Made by a program: the position numbers and the translations under genes
Notes under the pieces: model-generated
Databases searched by the model: none
The model's input: only the letters and a program-made list of their open reading frames with translations
What the model was told of the DNA's origin: nothing
Part shown: in pieces, positions 24,211 through 36,728 of the stretch
How positions within the stretch are numbered: position 1 is the first letter of the stretch
How the letters are laid out: each line of letters begins with the position of its first letter
Origin: Chrysoperla carnea
Taxonomy: Eukaryota; Arthropoda; Insecta; Neuroptera; Chrysopidae
DNA length: 64,000 bases
Direction of reading: 5' to 3'
NCBI RefSeq assembly: GCF_905475395.1
Contig: NC_058340.1
Coordinates: 56,274,181-56,338,180 of the forward strand

Positions 24211-27200
24211 ATGATTACAATGCGATTAAAGTCGGGGCCAGCTATTAGCAGCGAATGGAGATGTTTGTTCTGTCTTCATGTTCGAACTGCGACAATTATT
24301 CTTGGAATGTGGCATTTGGTATGTATTATAATTTTTGTATTTTTAAGCCGATTTGGATTTCAAGCCGAAGGAGGATTCTAATTTTAGTCCGTTTCTTTTG
24401 CATTGTTGCAACAGTAGATTTAATATTACCTAATGAGAATTGATTTTGGCGTTTAAAAACGATTATTATCTAATTAAAAATTTTTAGTTAAATTTTCAAT
24501 TCCGATCCGATCCGATAGTCAATGTTACAATTTACTACAGCTTAGTATTTAAAAAATTTATCAATCTCTGAAACCGACCCCCCCCCCACCAAACGCTGAT
24601 GAAAATAATTTTGTTGTAAATTTTTACGTTTATTCTATCACTGCTTCCATTTTTGTATCTTCAAAAATCCTTTGAGGTGCTACATAATACGTAAAAGAGT
24701 ACCTGGTAAAAATTTTAATTCACTCGGAGATCTCGGTTTTTCTTAGCTAATTTGTTAGTTCGATACCAAGCTGTTAAAATTTCACCACATAGGTAATTAG
24801 AGCGATTTGCTATTGATACTAATTTATTTTGCTACGATAAATATTTATAGCCCTTGCATGTTGATATTCAAGAATGAAAACAGCCGAATATTTTAAAAAC
24901 AACCCTTTTTCTCGGATGACTTTTAACGAAAAAGTCTTATATATTTCAAAAACACAGGTCTTATATAAATCCAAGTACTAAATTTCAACTTAAATTTTGG
25001 TTTTATTGGGCTCAAAATGGTTTTTAACTATATTCGCTAAAGGTATTTTTCTATGTGAAATTTTCGTAAAATTAAAATTTACAATGCAAAATAACAGTTT
25101 TACTTGGCACTTAAAATAATTGACTACTAAAAACTAAGCAACTTTCTTTGAAAATAATTCGTTTTTCCAAGCTATATACAGGGACGGGAATATAAAAAGA
25201 CTCATTAAAATTTTTACTAAACAAGTGATGATTAATTTTTCTTTTTGTACATCTAAGGTCAAACTAATGTTTCATTTTGATTGTTTACCTTAACATAGTT
25301 AATAAAATATATTAATCTTGAAACGTAATCAGAAATTTTTTGATCTTATGTACCAATAAAATGATATATTTCGTTAATTAGCGTTTATAATGTTGAGAAT
25401 TTCTCGATGAATATTAGGAAAAACGTATGACCATTTTTTTTCTATAACTGATATTTACAGAAAAATTAGCTTTTAAGTCCTAAAGTACAAAATTTAATAT
25501 TCGAGAAATTAAAAACTATAATTAGCGAAGACATATCTCGTTGGAGGTGCATCGAATTCTTCAGAGATTTGGGGCAACTTATGATTCTCTGTATATTATT
25601 TTAATTTACTTTTTTTTTTTCGCAAGCCATGTATCCAAATCTATGAGAAGTGTGAATAACTTAATTTATTTTAATTTGTGCGAATAACCATCAATAGCAT
25701 CCACAGAAACCTTCCAATTTAAGATATATATTTTCTCATTTTTTTTTTTACTTTAATTAATCGTTAAAAATAATTTTCGCCTTTGGTGAAATTGTACAAA
25801 CTGTGTGAAAAATTCTGTTACCAGCTCCCCTACCAATATTTTCGGACCTATTTTTCGTGTAATTAGGTCAGATGATTTGAGGTACTTAAATTTTGTTACT
25901 CTGATTCATTGAGGTAGAACGGTTATCGGAAAAAATAGACGTAAAATTTTATAGACCTCGAATTTTTTTGTAATTACGATTTGATTGGGTTGAGTTTGTT
26001 GGGTTGTATAGAGGAGTTGGTTGGAAAAAATGAATTAATACTAATTTTCGGAAAAATTAATTTTAGATTTTACATGTACTGATATTATCGGCACTAGCAG
26101 TTATATTCCGCAATCATAATTTATTGGATGAAGGTCGTGTTGGCTCTGAATATGGGGAAACTAATATTATTTCCGATGAGAATACTATTGAAGATTTACC
26201 AACTCCCTTGAGCAAAGTTGATCCATCAATACCTGGCCGTCATCATCGTGATCATGGTTTGTATTATAGTAAGTAATAATTATTTGTTTATAAAACTCCG
26301 AAAAACAATTTCTTTTTGTGTAATGTAAAAAAAATATTGCTTTTGAAAATTATTTTAAATTTAAATATTCTAAACAGTTTGTTTAGTGGCGGTTGTAACG
26401 TCATAATTTAATAGAGTTCATTATACAGTTCTGTCCCTAATCGCGCTACGCTCTTCGCTTCGATATGAATTGAACAGAGTACAAATTCGTTAAGTGGAAT
26501 CATAAAAACATAACATAACGTAACTGCTCTTTTGCATGCAAAATATAATCTTGACAATCAAAACTTGTTCGTATGTTAATCATTTTTTTATGGGTGTACT
26601 ATTTATGGTATTATTTTTTCAGCTGATTTGGATATGGCCGGACTAGTAACAATGTTTACTTTAACGTTTAATTTACTACTTGTCTATGGTGCAATTAAAG
26701 GAAAGGCGACACCATTGTTACCATTCTTCTGTTTACAATTGTTCGATTTTGCTGTAAGCACGTGAGTATCTTGTAATCAATTATGCAGTGAGTGAGAATA
26801 TGATTGCATGTTATTTAATCGAATAATATAATAATTCATTATAATTCAATAAATAAGAATAATATCACACTAACAATTATTTAATCTAACTCTAAAACAA
26901 TTATTAAAATAAGGGGCTCGATCGGATTTTATATAAAAATGAATGAAAGAAAATATTTATTATTCATTAGGTTCATTGATAACGGAATCTAATATAGGGG
27001 TACCTACTTAAATTGGTTTCTTCTGCCGATTTTTGGAATCTACATGCTTTGAAACGAATTTTTAAACAAACAAAAAAATGTTTCCCCCAAAAAATTATCA
27101 GATGGGGGTTTAGTCTGAAATTAGAAACAATAGACAATCTATTTCAAGCGATTTTTAAATTTTATTAAATCATAAGTCTATTTAGGTGATCATGCCCATA

Positions 27201-29177
27201 TGGGTGGATCTACCACTGTTTAGTCGATGATTCCTAAGTTTGATGATACTAACGCTTTTATATTAATTTTTTACTAATACTTTTATACTAATCATTATGT
27301 AGTTGCTCGTATACTTAAATAATTGTGAAAAAATAATTTTCCATTAAGTAATTTATTGATATCTAACGTTAGATCTGTTTCTCACACACGTTATATATTT
27401 TGTTATAAATCCCTTCACCTTTTTTCTTGACTGTTTTATTTATGTTACAAAGTCTTTACAGATTAACAGCTACTGGTTACGCATGTTATATGCGTTCAAT
27501 GCATCGTTTGGTTGCTGAAACATGGCAGTTACCATTCCGTAACTATTTACTTCAATTGAGTCCTCAATGTTTATCACTTGTAGTGTTATTTGCTTTTGTT
27601 TTATCAATGGTTATTAAGGTATGTATTACAAATTGTATTTAACTTAAAATTACTCACATTTTATTTTTAGACTCAGGTAATAAATATAAAGCCAATATTG
27701 GTCGCTATTTCGCACTCGGTTTTTTTAAAACTTCACAATTTTTGACTGCCATATAGATTTTTATAAAATCGCGTTTTCTGCGGATGTCTTGGTAAAACAT
27801 GGACATTAGTATATTCAATTCTTTAGGATTTGTAATTAACGGGAAATTTTTATCTTTAAGGTGTTTGTCTCCCTACAATATTGTAAAAGTATTTTGGACT
27901 ATATGCACGGTATAATAGTACACATGCTTGTCATGAAATAATGGTTATTTTTAACTCTAATGTACCATTCAGCTATTTCCCATGCAATATATAGTGTACG
28001 AAGTGTGATATCATATCTTTCTTCAACCATCAATAAGAACATTGATGTAAGAGTACCATAATCGTTTTAGTTCAACAATAAAACTGAATAACTTGACGTG
28101 GCATTCCTCAAACCAAAAAAAAAGGGTATTATAAGTTTGACCGCTATGTGTGTGTGTCTGTCTATCTGTCTGTGGCATCGTCCTATGCTCTCCATGTTAA
28201 TTATCTGAACTTTAATTAAGTTTAATTGAACTTTAATTTTCTGACACTATGCCTATAGCGAGACCATAACCTTAACAACTCGGCATCCTGTCTTTATTGG
28301 ATGCTGATTATCGTAAAATCTTTAGTAACTAATTTTTTTTATAAGATATAAACTATTCTGAATTTTTTTTGCTTTAATTTTAGGCATATTGTATTGGAAT
28401 TGTCTGGCGTTGTTATAAGTATTTAACATTACGCCAACAAGCTTTACGTAGTGCAATACATTATATAATGCCTGGTGATATTCCAACTGATCGTATGCCA
28501 CCAATGGAACCAGACTATTCATCACTATTGCCAGATTATGAAGCTGCATGCAAACAAACACCACCACCATCGTATCAAGCTGCAGTTGCTGCACAAGCAG
28601 AAATTCTTTCTACTGCTGTTGGTGCAACTGGAGTTGGTGAATCTCAAACTACAACAAATATTGGTAAGTTCAAAAACACGAAACTTTGCTACATTTTCTC
28701 TGCCGCGAATCAAACAGTATAATTAAAAGTTTAAATTTTGTTAGGTTAAAAGTCTGTCTATAAAGCGAATACAAGTAAAAAGTGTAGAACTTATTGACCC
28801 TTATTAGTACGATGAATGAACCTCAGATTTGCTTGTTCTTAGAAATTTATTTTCCGTTAAACCTAAAGAATTGGGAGTGAAATATACGTAAAATGAGGCT
28901 TCAAATATTTACTGTTTAAATTTATTGTAAACTTATTTTAGTACTTACAAATCTTGTTTGTGTAATAGAATCTAATCAGGAGACCGCTAATGCCGCCGCC
29001 GCCACATTGCCGATATCTAATGTGTCACATCAAACGCAAGCAGTTATTACTACAACCTCAGCAACTAGCCCTACATTTACAAATCAGATTACTACCGTTA
29101 CCATTCCCCAGGCTGTTGCATCTGGTGATTATGGTGTAACTGATGCAGTGCCACCCGTTGAACAACAAGTAAAATAA
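24211..29177 (+). CDS. LAPTM4-type lysosomal transmembrane protein (6 coding exons)
   Basis: The exons are 24211-24318, 26067-26268, 26623-26761, 27462-27618, 28384-28663 and 28969-29177, with consistent phases and 364 residues. LAPTM4 proteins are four-pass membrane proteins of late endosomes and lysosomes that bind Nedd4-type ubiquitin ligases. The N-terminal block CLHVRTATIILGMWHL matches the family's conserved HVRTGTIILG region. Hydrophobic segments lie near 27-52, 108-128, 131-160 and 186-212. The cytosolic tail has LPDY (251-254) and PPSY (263-266), the latter a PY motif for WW domains. The tail is about 130 residues longer than in vertebrate LAPTM4 and is rich in Ala, Thr and Gln. The first ATG is 24211; an acceptor-like AG at 24186-24187 suggests an upstream non-coding exon. 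Paralogue (4A or 4B) cannot be stated. Confidence 0.88.
28105..28260 (-). repeat. Dispersed repeat, 'ggttcatccg' family, copy 2
   Basis: The minus strand reads GACACACACATAGCGGTCAA, then ACTTATAATACCC, which matches the segment near 61450-61490. It sits in LAPTM4 intron 5 just before exon 5, with a (TG)n/(TCTG)n stretch at 28148-28172. Confidence 0.6.
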
Positions 29178-29309
29178 GTTTGTAAAATATGAAATATTCA
29201 AAGAATTTAAAAAATATTTCTAACAAACTTGCGCAAATTTTTCTTATGGGCGGATTGTTTTTAATGAAAATATTTCTGTGCCATCATTTGAATTATACAA
29301 TTTTTTTTC

Positions 29310-29315
29310 AATAAA
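29310..29315 (+). promoter_or_regulatory. Poly(A) signal of LAPTM4
   Basis: AATAAA lies about 133 nt after the LAPTM4 stop codon and is followed by a T-rich stretch. Confidence 0.55.
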
Positions 29316-29656
29316 TTTATTTTCTTTTTTTAATTTTTACACATGAAGTTTTAAAAAAAATGGAAATTGTAATTTAAAAGAAAGCTGATGATATTCGTTT
29401 GCAGCTGATTAGAAAGTAATTATTAATGCAAATGCATAATTTCTCGGTGAAAATATTTTAAAAATAAAATGAATTTAGTGTTAACTATTTACGAAATGTC
29501 CAATTTTTTCTAAATTGTAAAATAAAATTATATAATAAATTTAGAATTGTTTAAAACTGCAAAGTATTTTTTGCACAAATTTTAAAATAAGAATTTATAC
29601 ATCTATTGACAAATATGTATATTTATTTAAAAGAAATTTTAATTCATTGTGAAAGT

Positions 29657-30186
29657 CATGGAAGTAAGAACATAACGAGGATGAAGTATATTAGAATGAA
29701 ATATGGCTACCATATCCTACTTTACTCCAATGGGGCGAATCTAATCTATATGAAATATAAAAAAGTTATTTTTAAGTGATTACGTCCAGTCACCATTTTT
29801 ATCATTGTAAAAATCATGATGCTCTCACCATGAGGTGTATTATAAAGGTAAAGATCAGCTTTGCTTCGGCTTTTCAAATTAAAAATTCTCTAAAAATTCT
29901 TATTGGACGGGACGTATAATTGACAACTTGTCAAGTTTAATGAAAATTGCATTTAAAACACCTAATGAGTGATTTGGTTGAGAATCCGTGTGAGAAAGTA
30001 CCCGCAGTATACACATTAAGCAATGTGTATAAAAAAGATACTATTATATGTCTTCTTTCATACATCTTATTCACATTGCTTAATGTATATGTACTCTCTC
30101 TCTCTCTCACACTAATTGATGTACTGTGGAAAATGATTTAAAAAACACACAGTATAGTCGATTCCACTTTTATTCTTACTTCCATG
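29657..30186. mobile_element. 530-bp element with 14-bp inverted ends and an internal hairpin
   Basis: CATGGAAGTAAGAA (29657-29670) reappears inverted as TTCTTACTTCCATG (30173-30186). Inside, 29988-30036 and 30067-30112 pair with each other. Shared strings are GTGTGAGA with the inverted TCTCACAC, and CATTAAGCAATGTG with CACATTGCTTAATG. This makes an imperfect stem-loop of about 125 nt with (CT)n on one arm. No coding frame is seen. It may be a MITE; a small-RNA precursor is an alternative. Confidence 0.55.
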
Positions 30187-31946
30187 CTATTATTATCTTA
30201 TGGAATATTGAAACAAATAAATGATTTGGTCTAATACAGGGGCTAAATAATAGGATGTTGTATATTTAAGGATTTTCAAAATATGATATATTATACTGAT
30301 CATTCTTGAGTACTTACTTTCGAAATTTAAATCATGTTAATTAATCAACAATAAGTTTTCATTTATTGTGCTTTCTTGGTTGCAATAATTAATATAAAAA
30401 TGCATTTTTAATTAATATACAAATTAATCATATAACATTTTTAGAAGTTAGAAGATTTTTGTTTGTTTTGAAATTATTATTATTTTTTTATTAAAATTTC
30501 CATCCCTTGTATTTTTTTTCTGATTAGTGTTTAAAATGAAAAAATTTGAATACAAAATTTTCAAGAAATGGCAATTTCGGAGTCTTTACATCCAATAGCA
30601 ATTTTGTCTTGAAATCACTTGAGTTTGATTGGTTGACAAATAATTTTTTAAAAGAATAATTTATGCCAGTGTCATTGGTTTTAAGATTGTTTCATCATGG
30701 CATCCATTTACTTTAATAATGATATTCCATTTCGTTTTACTGTCAGTTGGCATTCATTTTATGTTATTCTCAAAGCCCCGTATTCAAAGAAGAGTAAGGG
30801 AGATCTGGAAATTTCTTAACACCATTTTAATCGCCAGCTTGATTAATTGGCCATTAAAAACCTGCGCTCACTTACTTACATAACGCATTGCGCGCATTGC
30901 GTGATGTTCTTGCAACAAAGAAAATTATTTGATTTTAATTTTCTCTGTCAGAAGAACTTATGCCTGTCATGCATGTAGACGTTGAGGGGGGCACCTTGAT
31001 TGCGTTTGTATTCAAACTTTAATTTTTAACACTTTAAGGGATGTTGATATATTATTTGTTGCCTTATTTCTGTAAAATTACTTTAAAATGATGAAAAGTT
31101 ACATACGCACAATTACTGATACGATATTCTGATTAAAATTACGGCATCTCAGTTAGTTTGTGTCATTTTTTAGTAATTATTCAGAGAAAAGGTCACAGAT
31201 AAGATATGATAAGACATTAATTATTATGTACTAAAGTATTATGAAGATGCAATATTGAAAACAAAAACAATCTTAATATCTTGATAACATTTTAAAATTA
31301 TTTTATTTTAATAAAAATGGGTTTTCGTAGATGTTTTTAAATTATCTATATTATTTAAGTGAACTCAATTTATGTTTTAACCATTTTGAAAATTTGTAGT
31401 TATAGATATTATTTATTTTATTCAATTTTTGTGTTACTGTGATTATTTTACCACAAATTTGATATGCTAATTTGTTTTCAAATTAAATATATGAATGGAA
31501 TCTTTTTTTTTTTTAAATAAAATATTTTCAATATAGTTTTATTTGAGGTGTTTTATTTTCTTAAAAACCATCATTTTTTTAAGTTATTAATTTCAGAAGC
31601 AATACATCATTATTTATTTTATGAGATAAGAGAAAAATTTGTTTATTCAAAACCGGCAAGACGATAGCATCCATTGTAATAGCCAGGGAGCCAGTCTGAA
31701 TTTCGTAAGTATCATGAAAACTTGAGGGACCTGAAATAATCATTGTATATGTCAGGAATGGCGAACCAATGGCACTGCAATATTTTGGGCACGCTTTCGA
31801 TCACAAAGTTCACTCTGAAGTAATAAGAACGAACGCGAGTGAGTTGTTTCATAAGTTTATTTCAAACATTTCCACTGCATCATTCACCAAACACGCTTTT
31901 TATTGTAAGCTTAATAAAAAAAGGTCAGTAAAAAAAAAAAATACTA

Positions 31947-32103
31947 ATTAATAATAAAAACACAATTTTTATGAGTTTTTATTGTTTTGATAATTTCTTA
32001 ATAACTAATAAGAAGATGAAACGATCGTTAACAATTATTTTCAATAAATAAATAATTCAAAAAGCGGAATTTAGCAAATAAAAATTGTGTTTTTATTATT
32101 AAT
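31947..32103. repeat. 26-bp inverted repeat
   Basis: The string at 31947-31972 (core AATAAAAACACAATTTTTAT) is exactly inverted at 32078-32103 (core ATAAAAATTGTGTTTTTATT). The 105-bp loop is A/T-rich with no frame. This is probably a small fold-back element. Confidence 0.7.
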
Positions 32104-32227
32104 CATTATGGAATTCCACAAATTATGGCTCAATACAATTAATAAAATAAATACTAAGTTTAAGAAAAAAAGGTTTATTGAAAAAAGGTGAGTATAAGGT
32201 ATCTATATTACATTATTTATAAGTCTT

Positions 32228-32295
32228 ACATGTCAAGGGTGGAGTAGTGGCTAGCAAAGTCGCCTACGGTTACAGAGTACCTTGGTTCGTATGTA
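32228..32295 (+). repeat. tRNA-like SINE head (+)
   Basis: GGGTGGAGTAGTGGCTAGCA resembles a pol III A box region. About 45 nt on, CCTTGGTTCGTATG resembles a B box (GGTTCRANNCC). It does not fold into a good tRNA, so it is read as the head of a tRNA-derived SINE and not as a tRNA gene. Confidence 0.45.
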
Positions 32296-32418
32296 GCATT
32301 GTCCCTCTTATCTTTTAATTATTAAAGTTATTATACCGAGATAATGTTTTTTTTTTTTAGATAATTGTTGTGAGAACCAAAAGCGACAAATAAGTAAGAG
32401 AGCGAGGTATATTTTATG

Positions 32419-32927
32419 TTATTTTAATTCCCACCCCCTGACAGAAGAGTGATTTATGACATAAGTAGGAAAGTGGGACTAAATAATTAATTTTTTTTTT
32501 TTTGTGAAACATATTCTCCTATTACAAAATCTTAAAAAATTTCATTTAACAAGAATAAATTTTAGCATGTACAAACAAAAAAGCAAGCAAAATAAGTATT
32601 TTTTTAACTTTTTGTAATAGGCGAATATGTCATAAAAAAAAAGTGGGATAAAATATATAACATGTTCTCCTGTTAAAAAATTTCAAATTTTTTGTTCTTA
32701 ACGATCGATTTTTTATTATAAATACAAATTTTAATATTTTGTAATAGGAGAATATGAGTGAGATAAACTTTATGACATGTTCTCCTATTAAAAACTTTTA
32801 AATTTAGCGGAACCAAGCTATTTTTGTGCAAATTTTTTATATTTTGTAACAGGAGAACATGATTTTAAATGATTTATTTATGATTATTTTAATTCCCACC
32901 TCCTGACAGAATAGTGATTTATGACAT
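32419..32927. repeat. Direct-repeat-flanked array of three hairpins
   Basis: A 45-bp unit (TTATTTTAATTCCCACC, then CCTGACAGAA and GTGATTTATGACATA) occurs at 32419-32463 and 32883-32927. Between them, the motif GTAATAGGAGAATATG or its complement occurs six times with alternating orientation: minus near 32510, plus near 32612, minus near 32660, plus near 32740, minus near 32775, plus near 32845. Neighbouring minus/plus pairs form three hairpins in a row. Several point changes separate the copies. Confidence 0.75.
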
Positions 32928-33042
32928 ATGTATAACTGACGTTATTTATGATAAGTGGGCGGGTTATAAAGATAATTTAAATTATAAAAAGAGTGGAAAA
33001 ATTTAACATCAGAAAAAATTTAGTTTAAAATTTAACATTCTA

Positions 33043-33117
33043 ACCCCTCCAGGATACGAACCTCCGTACTTTTGTATCCTAGGCAAGTGCTATACCCACA
33101 CAACCATCCTTAATTGA
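33043..33117 (-). repeat. tRNA-like SINE head (-)
   Basis: The minus strand reads GGATGGTTGTGTGGGTATAG, CACTTGCCTAGGATAC and then GGAGGTTCGTATCC. The spacing of A-box-like and B-box-like parts matches a tRNA-derived SINE. A proper acceptor stem is not formed, so a functional tRNA is unlikely. It faces the plus-strand head at 32228. Confidence 0.5.
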
Positions 33118-33340
33118 TAATTTTGTTCGGCCAAATTACGTTAGCTTTTGTATGTCTATGTATCTCTACCCTCCATAGTCTATGTATTTGTCAGTAAAAC
33201 ATAACCTAATTCTTTTAAAATAAACAAATAGTTATTTTGAAAATTGTATCTTAAATTTTTGATTCTTCTGATACATCTGCATCAATCAAAGTTTCAATTA
33301 TACGTCCCCCTTTTATCTTATCCTATAATTGCAAATTAAA

Positions 33341-35597
33341 ATGGAAGTGGATGAAACGAATGGTGGTCAAATAGATTTTAAAACTGAAACTGCAAATATA
33401 GAAAAACTAAGTAAAGATCCTCTAGACAATGAACAAAATAATGATTTGCCCAATGAATCTAATAAAATTGAAAATAACAGTGAAGTAGAGCAAATGGCTT
33501 ATGAAGAGTTAGAAAATGTTGATAAAATAATTCTTAAAACTGAAATTGTAAGTGTAGAAAAATTAAATACAGGGTCATTAAATAATGAAAAAGTCATGGA
33601 TTTGGATAGTGAGTCTAACAAATTTGAAAATAACATTGAAATGGAGCATAAGGGTTGTAAAGGGTTCGAAAATGACAAAGCAAATGTTTCTGAAAACCAA
33701 GATAATGAAAATTCTGCATTAGAAATTAATGAAAAAACTTCTATCGAAGAACACAATGAAGAACTTATTAGCAGTAGTCTTTATTTGCCTCAGTATAATT
33801 TAGAGAACAGAAAAAATTTTAATCAAATTGGTTATATCGAGTATCCGAACGATGATCAACAGAATTATATACGAGGATGTAAATGGTCCCCTGATGGTAC
33901 GTGTCTATTATATGCGGTTCGTGGTGATGGAATGGCAGTAATTGAATTGCCAACAACTTTTTATAATATGGCTAGTTTGAATACAAGCACACCAAGTATT
34001 AAATTAAAACCAGTCTTGAAAATTCCCGAAAATGCCTTGTTGTACGATTTTTGCTGGTATCCAGGAATGGACAGCCAAGATCCAGCAACGTGTTGGTACT
34101 TTTTTTTAACTTTTATTATTTTAAATTAGTATAGTAAGATATTTTCAAAAGATTACAGATACATAATCTGTATTCTTTGGTACAGGTAAAGTAAAACTAA
34201 ATATAACATTTTGGCGGCAAAATACAGTGTGTTCCCGGATAGAGGTAACTATACTTATAAGATAGAGGTAAATTTCCTTATTATGCATTTTAAGAAAAAA
34301 AGTCATTCTTTATAAGAAGTTTTGCTTATTATGAAAAGTATGTAGGAATATTTAAAACTTCTAAATAATGTACAGGGTAGCCAAAAATTGGTATCACTTT
34401 TTTTTTTTTTTTGGGTAAACTACCCTTTGTTTTTAAAAGTTGACAAAATGTTACTAAAAAAAGTTACTCGAAATTTAACATTACTGTTTCGCCCGTGTTG
34501 AAACAACTTAGAACAAAACTTTGTTGTGTCCATTTTTTCCAAAACTATAAAAGATAGGGAGTTGAAAATTTGTACGTAGCTTCAACTAGAGGTCCTTAAT
34601 GTAAATAATTAGTTTAATACATAATTCATATTATTTTAATAATTTAATATGAAAAATTCATTTACAGTTGGTTAACGTCTTGCCAACACGCACCAGTACA
34701 ATTGTGGGACGCATTTACCGGACAATTGCGTTGCACATATCGTGGATACGATTTGGTTGATGAAGTTGAGGCTGCCTTATCTGTCAATTTTTCCACAGAT
34801 GGTCAGCAAATTTATTGTGGTTACCGTAAAGCTTTAAGAACATTTAACGTGGATCGTCCTGGTAGAGATTCTACATATTATAAATTAAGCTACCCAGTTA
34901 CATGTATTGCAACAAATTTTTCACAAACTGGACAAATTGCTTTAGGTATTTCATTTTATATTTTTTATTTTTAGTATGTTAATAGTAATAGTAATTTAAT
35001 TAATTTTGTTGTGCTAAATCACTAAAATGATATACTATTATTCTTACAGGATCTTGGAATAAAACAATTGAACTAGTAGATGATCGTTTAGGTACAATAC
35101 GTACAATTAAAAAGTTGACCGGGCACTTTGGAGGTATAACACATTTAAAATTTTCACCAGATGGTACATGCTTATACAGTGGTGCACGTAAAGATAACGA
35201 ACTAATATGTTGGGATTTAAGATCACCAGGAAGGCCATTATTCAGTGTATATCGTTTATCGGATACAAATCAACGTATATATTTTGATATTTCACCATGT
35301 GGCTCGTTAATTTTTTCAGCTGGTACAAATGGTTTTGTACGAATATGGAATTTATTAGAAAATAGTTTTGAGAGAAGTTCGAAATTTAAGGAGTATGAAA
35401 TACCCGTACATGATGATAGTGTTAATTCGATAAGTGTACATCCATATTGGCCAATTATTGCAACTGGCTCCGGACAACATCATTTTTTTAATACTCATAA
35501 GGAATATATTGATGATGATTTATTTGAAATTAAAAATATTGAAAATTCTGTAAAATTGTGGTGGCTAGGTAAAGTCGATGAAGCGGAAACAGTATAA
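33341..35597 (+). CDS. WRAP53: WRAP53/TCAB1, telomerase Cajal body WD40 protein (3 coding exons)
   Basis: The exons are 33341-34095, 34668-34945 and 35050-35597, with matching phases and 526 residues (human 548). WRAP53 binds the CAB box of small Cajal-body RNAs and telomerase RNA and brings them to Cajal bodies; insects keep the scaRNA role although most lack canonical telomerase RNA. Residues 1-145 are an acidic, Asn/Glu-rich tail with an internal duplication. WD40 blades follow: IRGCKWSPDGTCLLYA, a linker blade with QLWDAFTGQLRCTYRGYD, the family-typical FNVDRPGRDS, GGITHLKFSPDGTCLYSGAR with KDNELICWDLRSPG, and TNQRIYFDISPCGSLIFSAG. The C-terminus holds HPYWPIIATGSGQHHFF and VKLWWLG, as in WRAP53. 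The ATG at 33341 is the first in frame. Intron 1 contains a repeat fragment. The identification rests on several family-specific motifs. Confidence 0.92.
34480..34612 (+). repeat. Dispersed repeat fragment in WRAP53 intron 1
   Basis: TGTCCATTTTTTCCAAAACT, then AAAAGATAGGGAGTTGAAAA and AGCTTCAACTAGAGGTC, matches the segments at 56940-57040 and 58300-58380. It is one of at least four partial copies of this family in the window. Confidence 0.7.
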
Positions 35598-36728
35598 ACT
35601 TAATTTAAAATTTTGTTATTAATTTAACCAAGTTTAAGTGGCTAGTCATCCACAAAGAAGTTCATTTCTAAACACGAGGAAAATTCAAATGAATGACTGC
35701 AAAAAGTTATTTATTTTTTTCTATCACTATCTGACATTCTATGTACTTTGTATTGTAAATATTATTATGGCAAAATTTGGACAATTTGCCTAAAGAATAG
35801 AGTCAAGAGTGTAATAATTTGAGGTATCTTAAGTCAATTTTCAAACAATTGTTTTTCTTATATTTTTATACATACCTAGAAGTTAACTGTTGAATAAGAA
35901 AATTAAAATATAAAAAATTTCCTCATTTCTAACGAATTAGCTGTAAATTAAAGTTAAAAGATGAATTTTAATAAAACAATATTTTATAAATTGTTAGATT
36001 TTTTTATTTTTTTTAACAAATATATAATGAATATTTTTCAACGTTTTTAAAAAATGAATACAAGACACGTTCTAAAAACAGAAATCAATAAAATTCTACA
36101 CTGTAAATAAAATATTTGAAGCTGGCTATATATTTGATTAATAAAAAATATTTTTTTAAAGTAATTTGTTATTTGTTTGTTGTTTTTTTTTTATACAAAA
36201 TATAACTTTTTTAATATATTATTTATAAGTAATTATACACTTGTAAAGCTTTAAGGAGAAGGGGGATATATAACAGAAAAATTGTAAATAGTTTTTTTTT
36301 TGTCAAGAAAGCAGAATTGAAACTTAATAATTATAAAGTCATAAAATTTAATTTGACACGGGTGATGTCAAATGGGTTAGAAAGGAATCATATTCATTTC
36401 TTTTGGGTTTTTCTCCAGTGATAAATTAAGTTACAGTAAAACTGAAGAAAACAATTTTTTTCCTAAATATACAACAATAATAGTTAATAAATAAGCAATA
36501 ATTATATAAAATACGTATAGTTTGTTTGTTACATTTGCGCGCATGTTCAAAAATATTAAACAATAGAAAATAAGTATACTCAGAGTGAGTAAACTTTTAT
36601 GAGCTGAGCAGTATAGAAGATTTATGTCGTTTTATAATAGCCTTATTCGCAAAATACAAAACATATAAAAGTACAAAAAAAAAAACACGTCAAAATTTTT
36701 ACATAAAATATAAAATTGAAATCTTTTT
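35598..36728. other. Convergent spacer between WRAP53 and smoothelin
   Basis: The two genes end tail-to-tail here. The sequence is A/T-rich with AATAAA hexamers at 35970-35975 and 36087-36092, either of which could end the WRAP53 mRNA. No exon or clear element is seen. Confidence 0.5.

Larger units (their letters stand above)
29178..33340. other. 4.2-kb spacer between LAPTM4 and WRAP53
   Basis: No coding exon is recognised. The spacer holds the LAPTM4 3' end, an inverted-repeat element with an internal hairpin (29657-30186), a slightly more G/C-rich stretch with alternating GCGC (about 30860-30990), a 26-bp inverted repeat (31947-32103), and a composite repeat with hairpins and tRNA-like heads (32228-33117). 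Confidence 0.5.

Noticed and set aside
33043-33117. Complete tRNA gene on the minus strand
   Set aside because: A-box-like and B-box-like parts exist, but the acceptor and anticodon stems do not pair well; a SINE head is the better reading.
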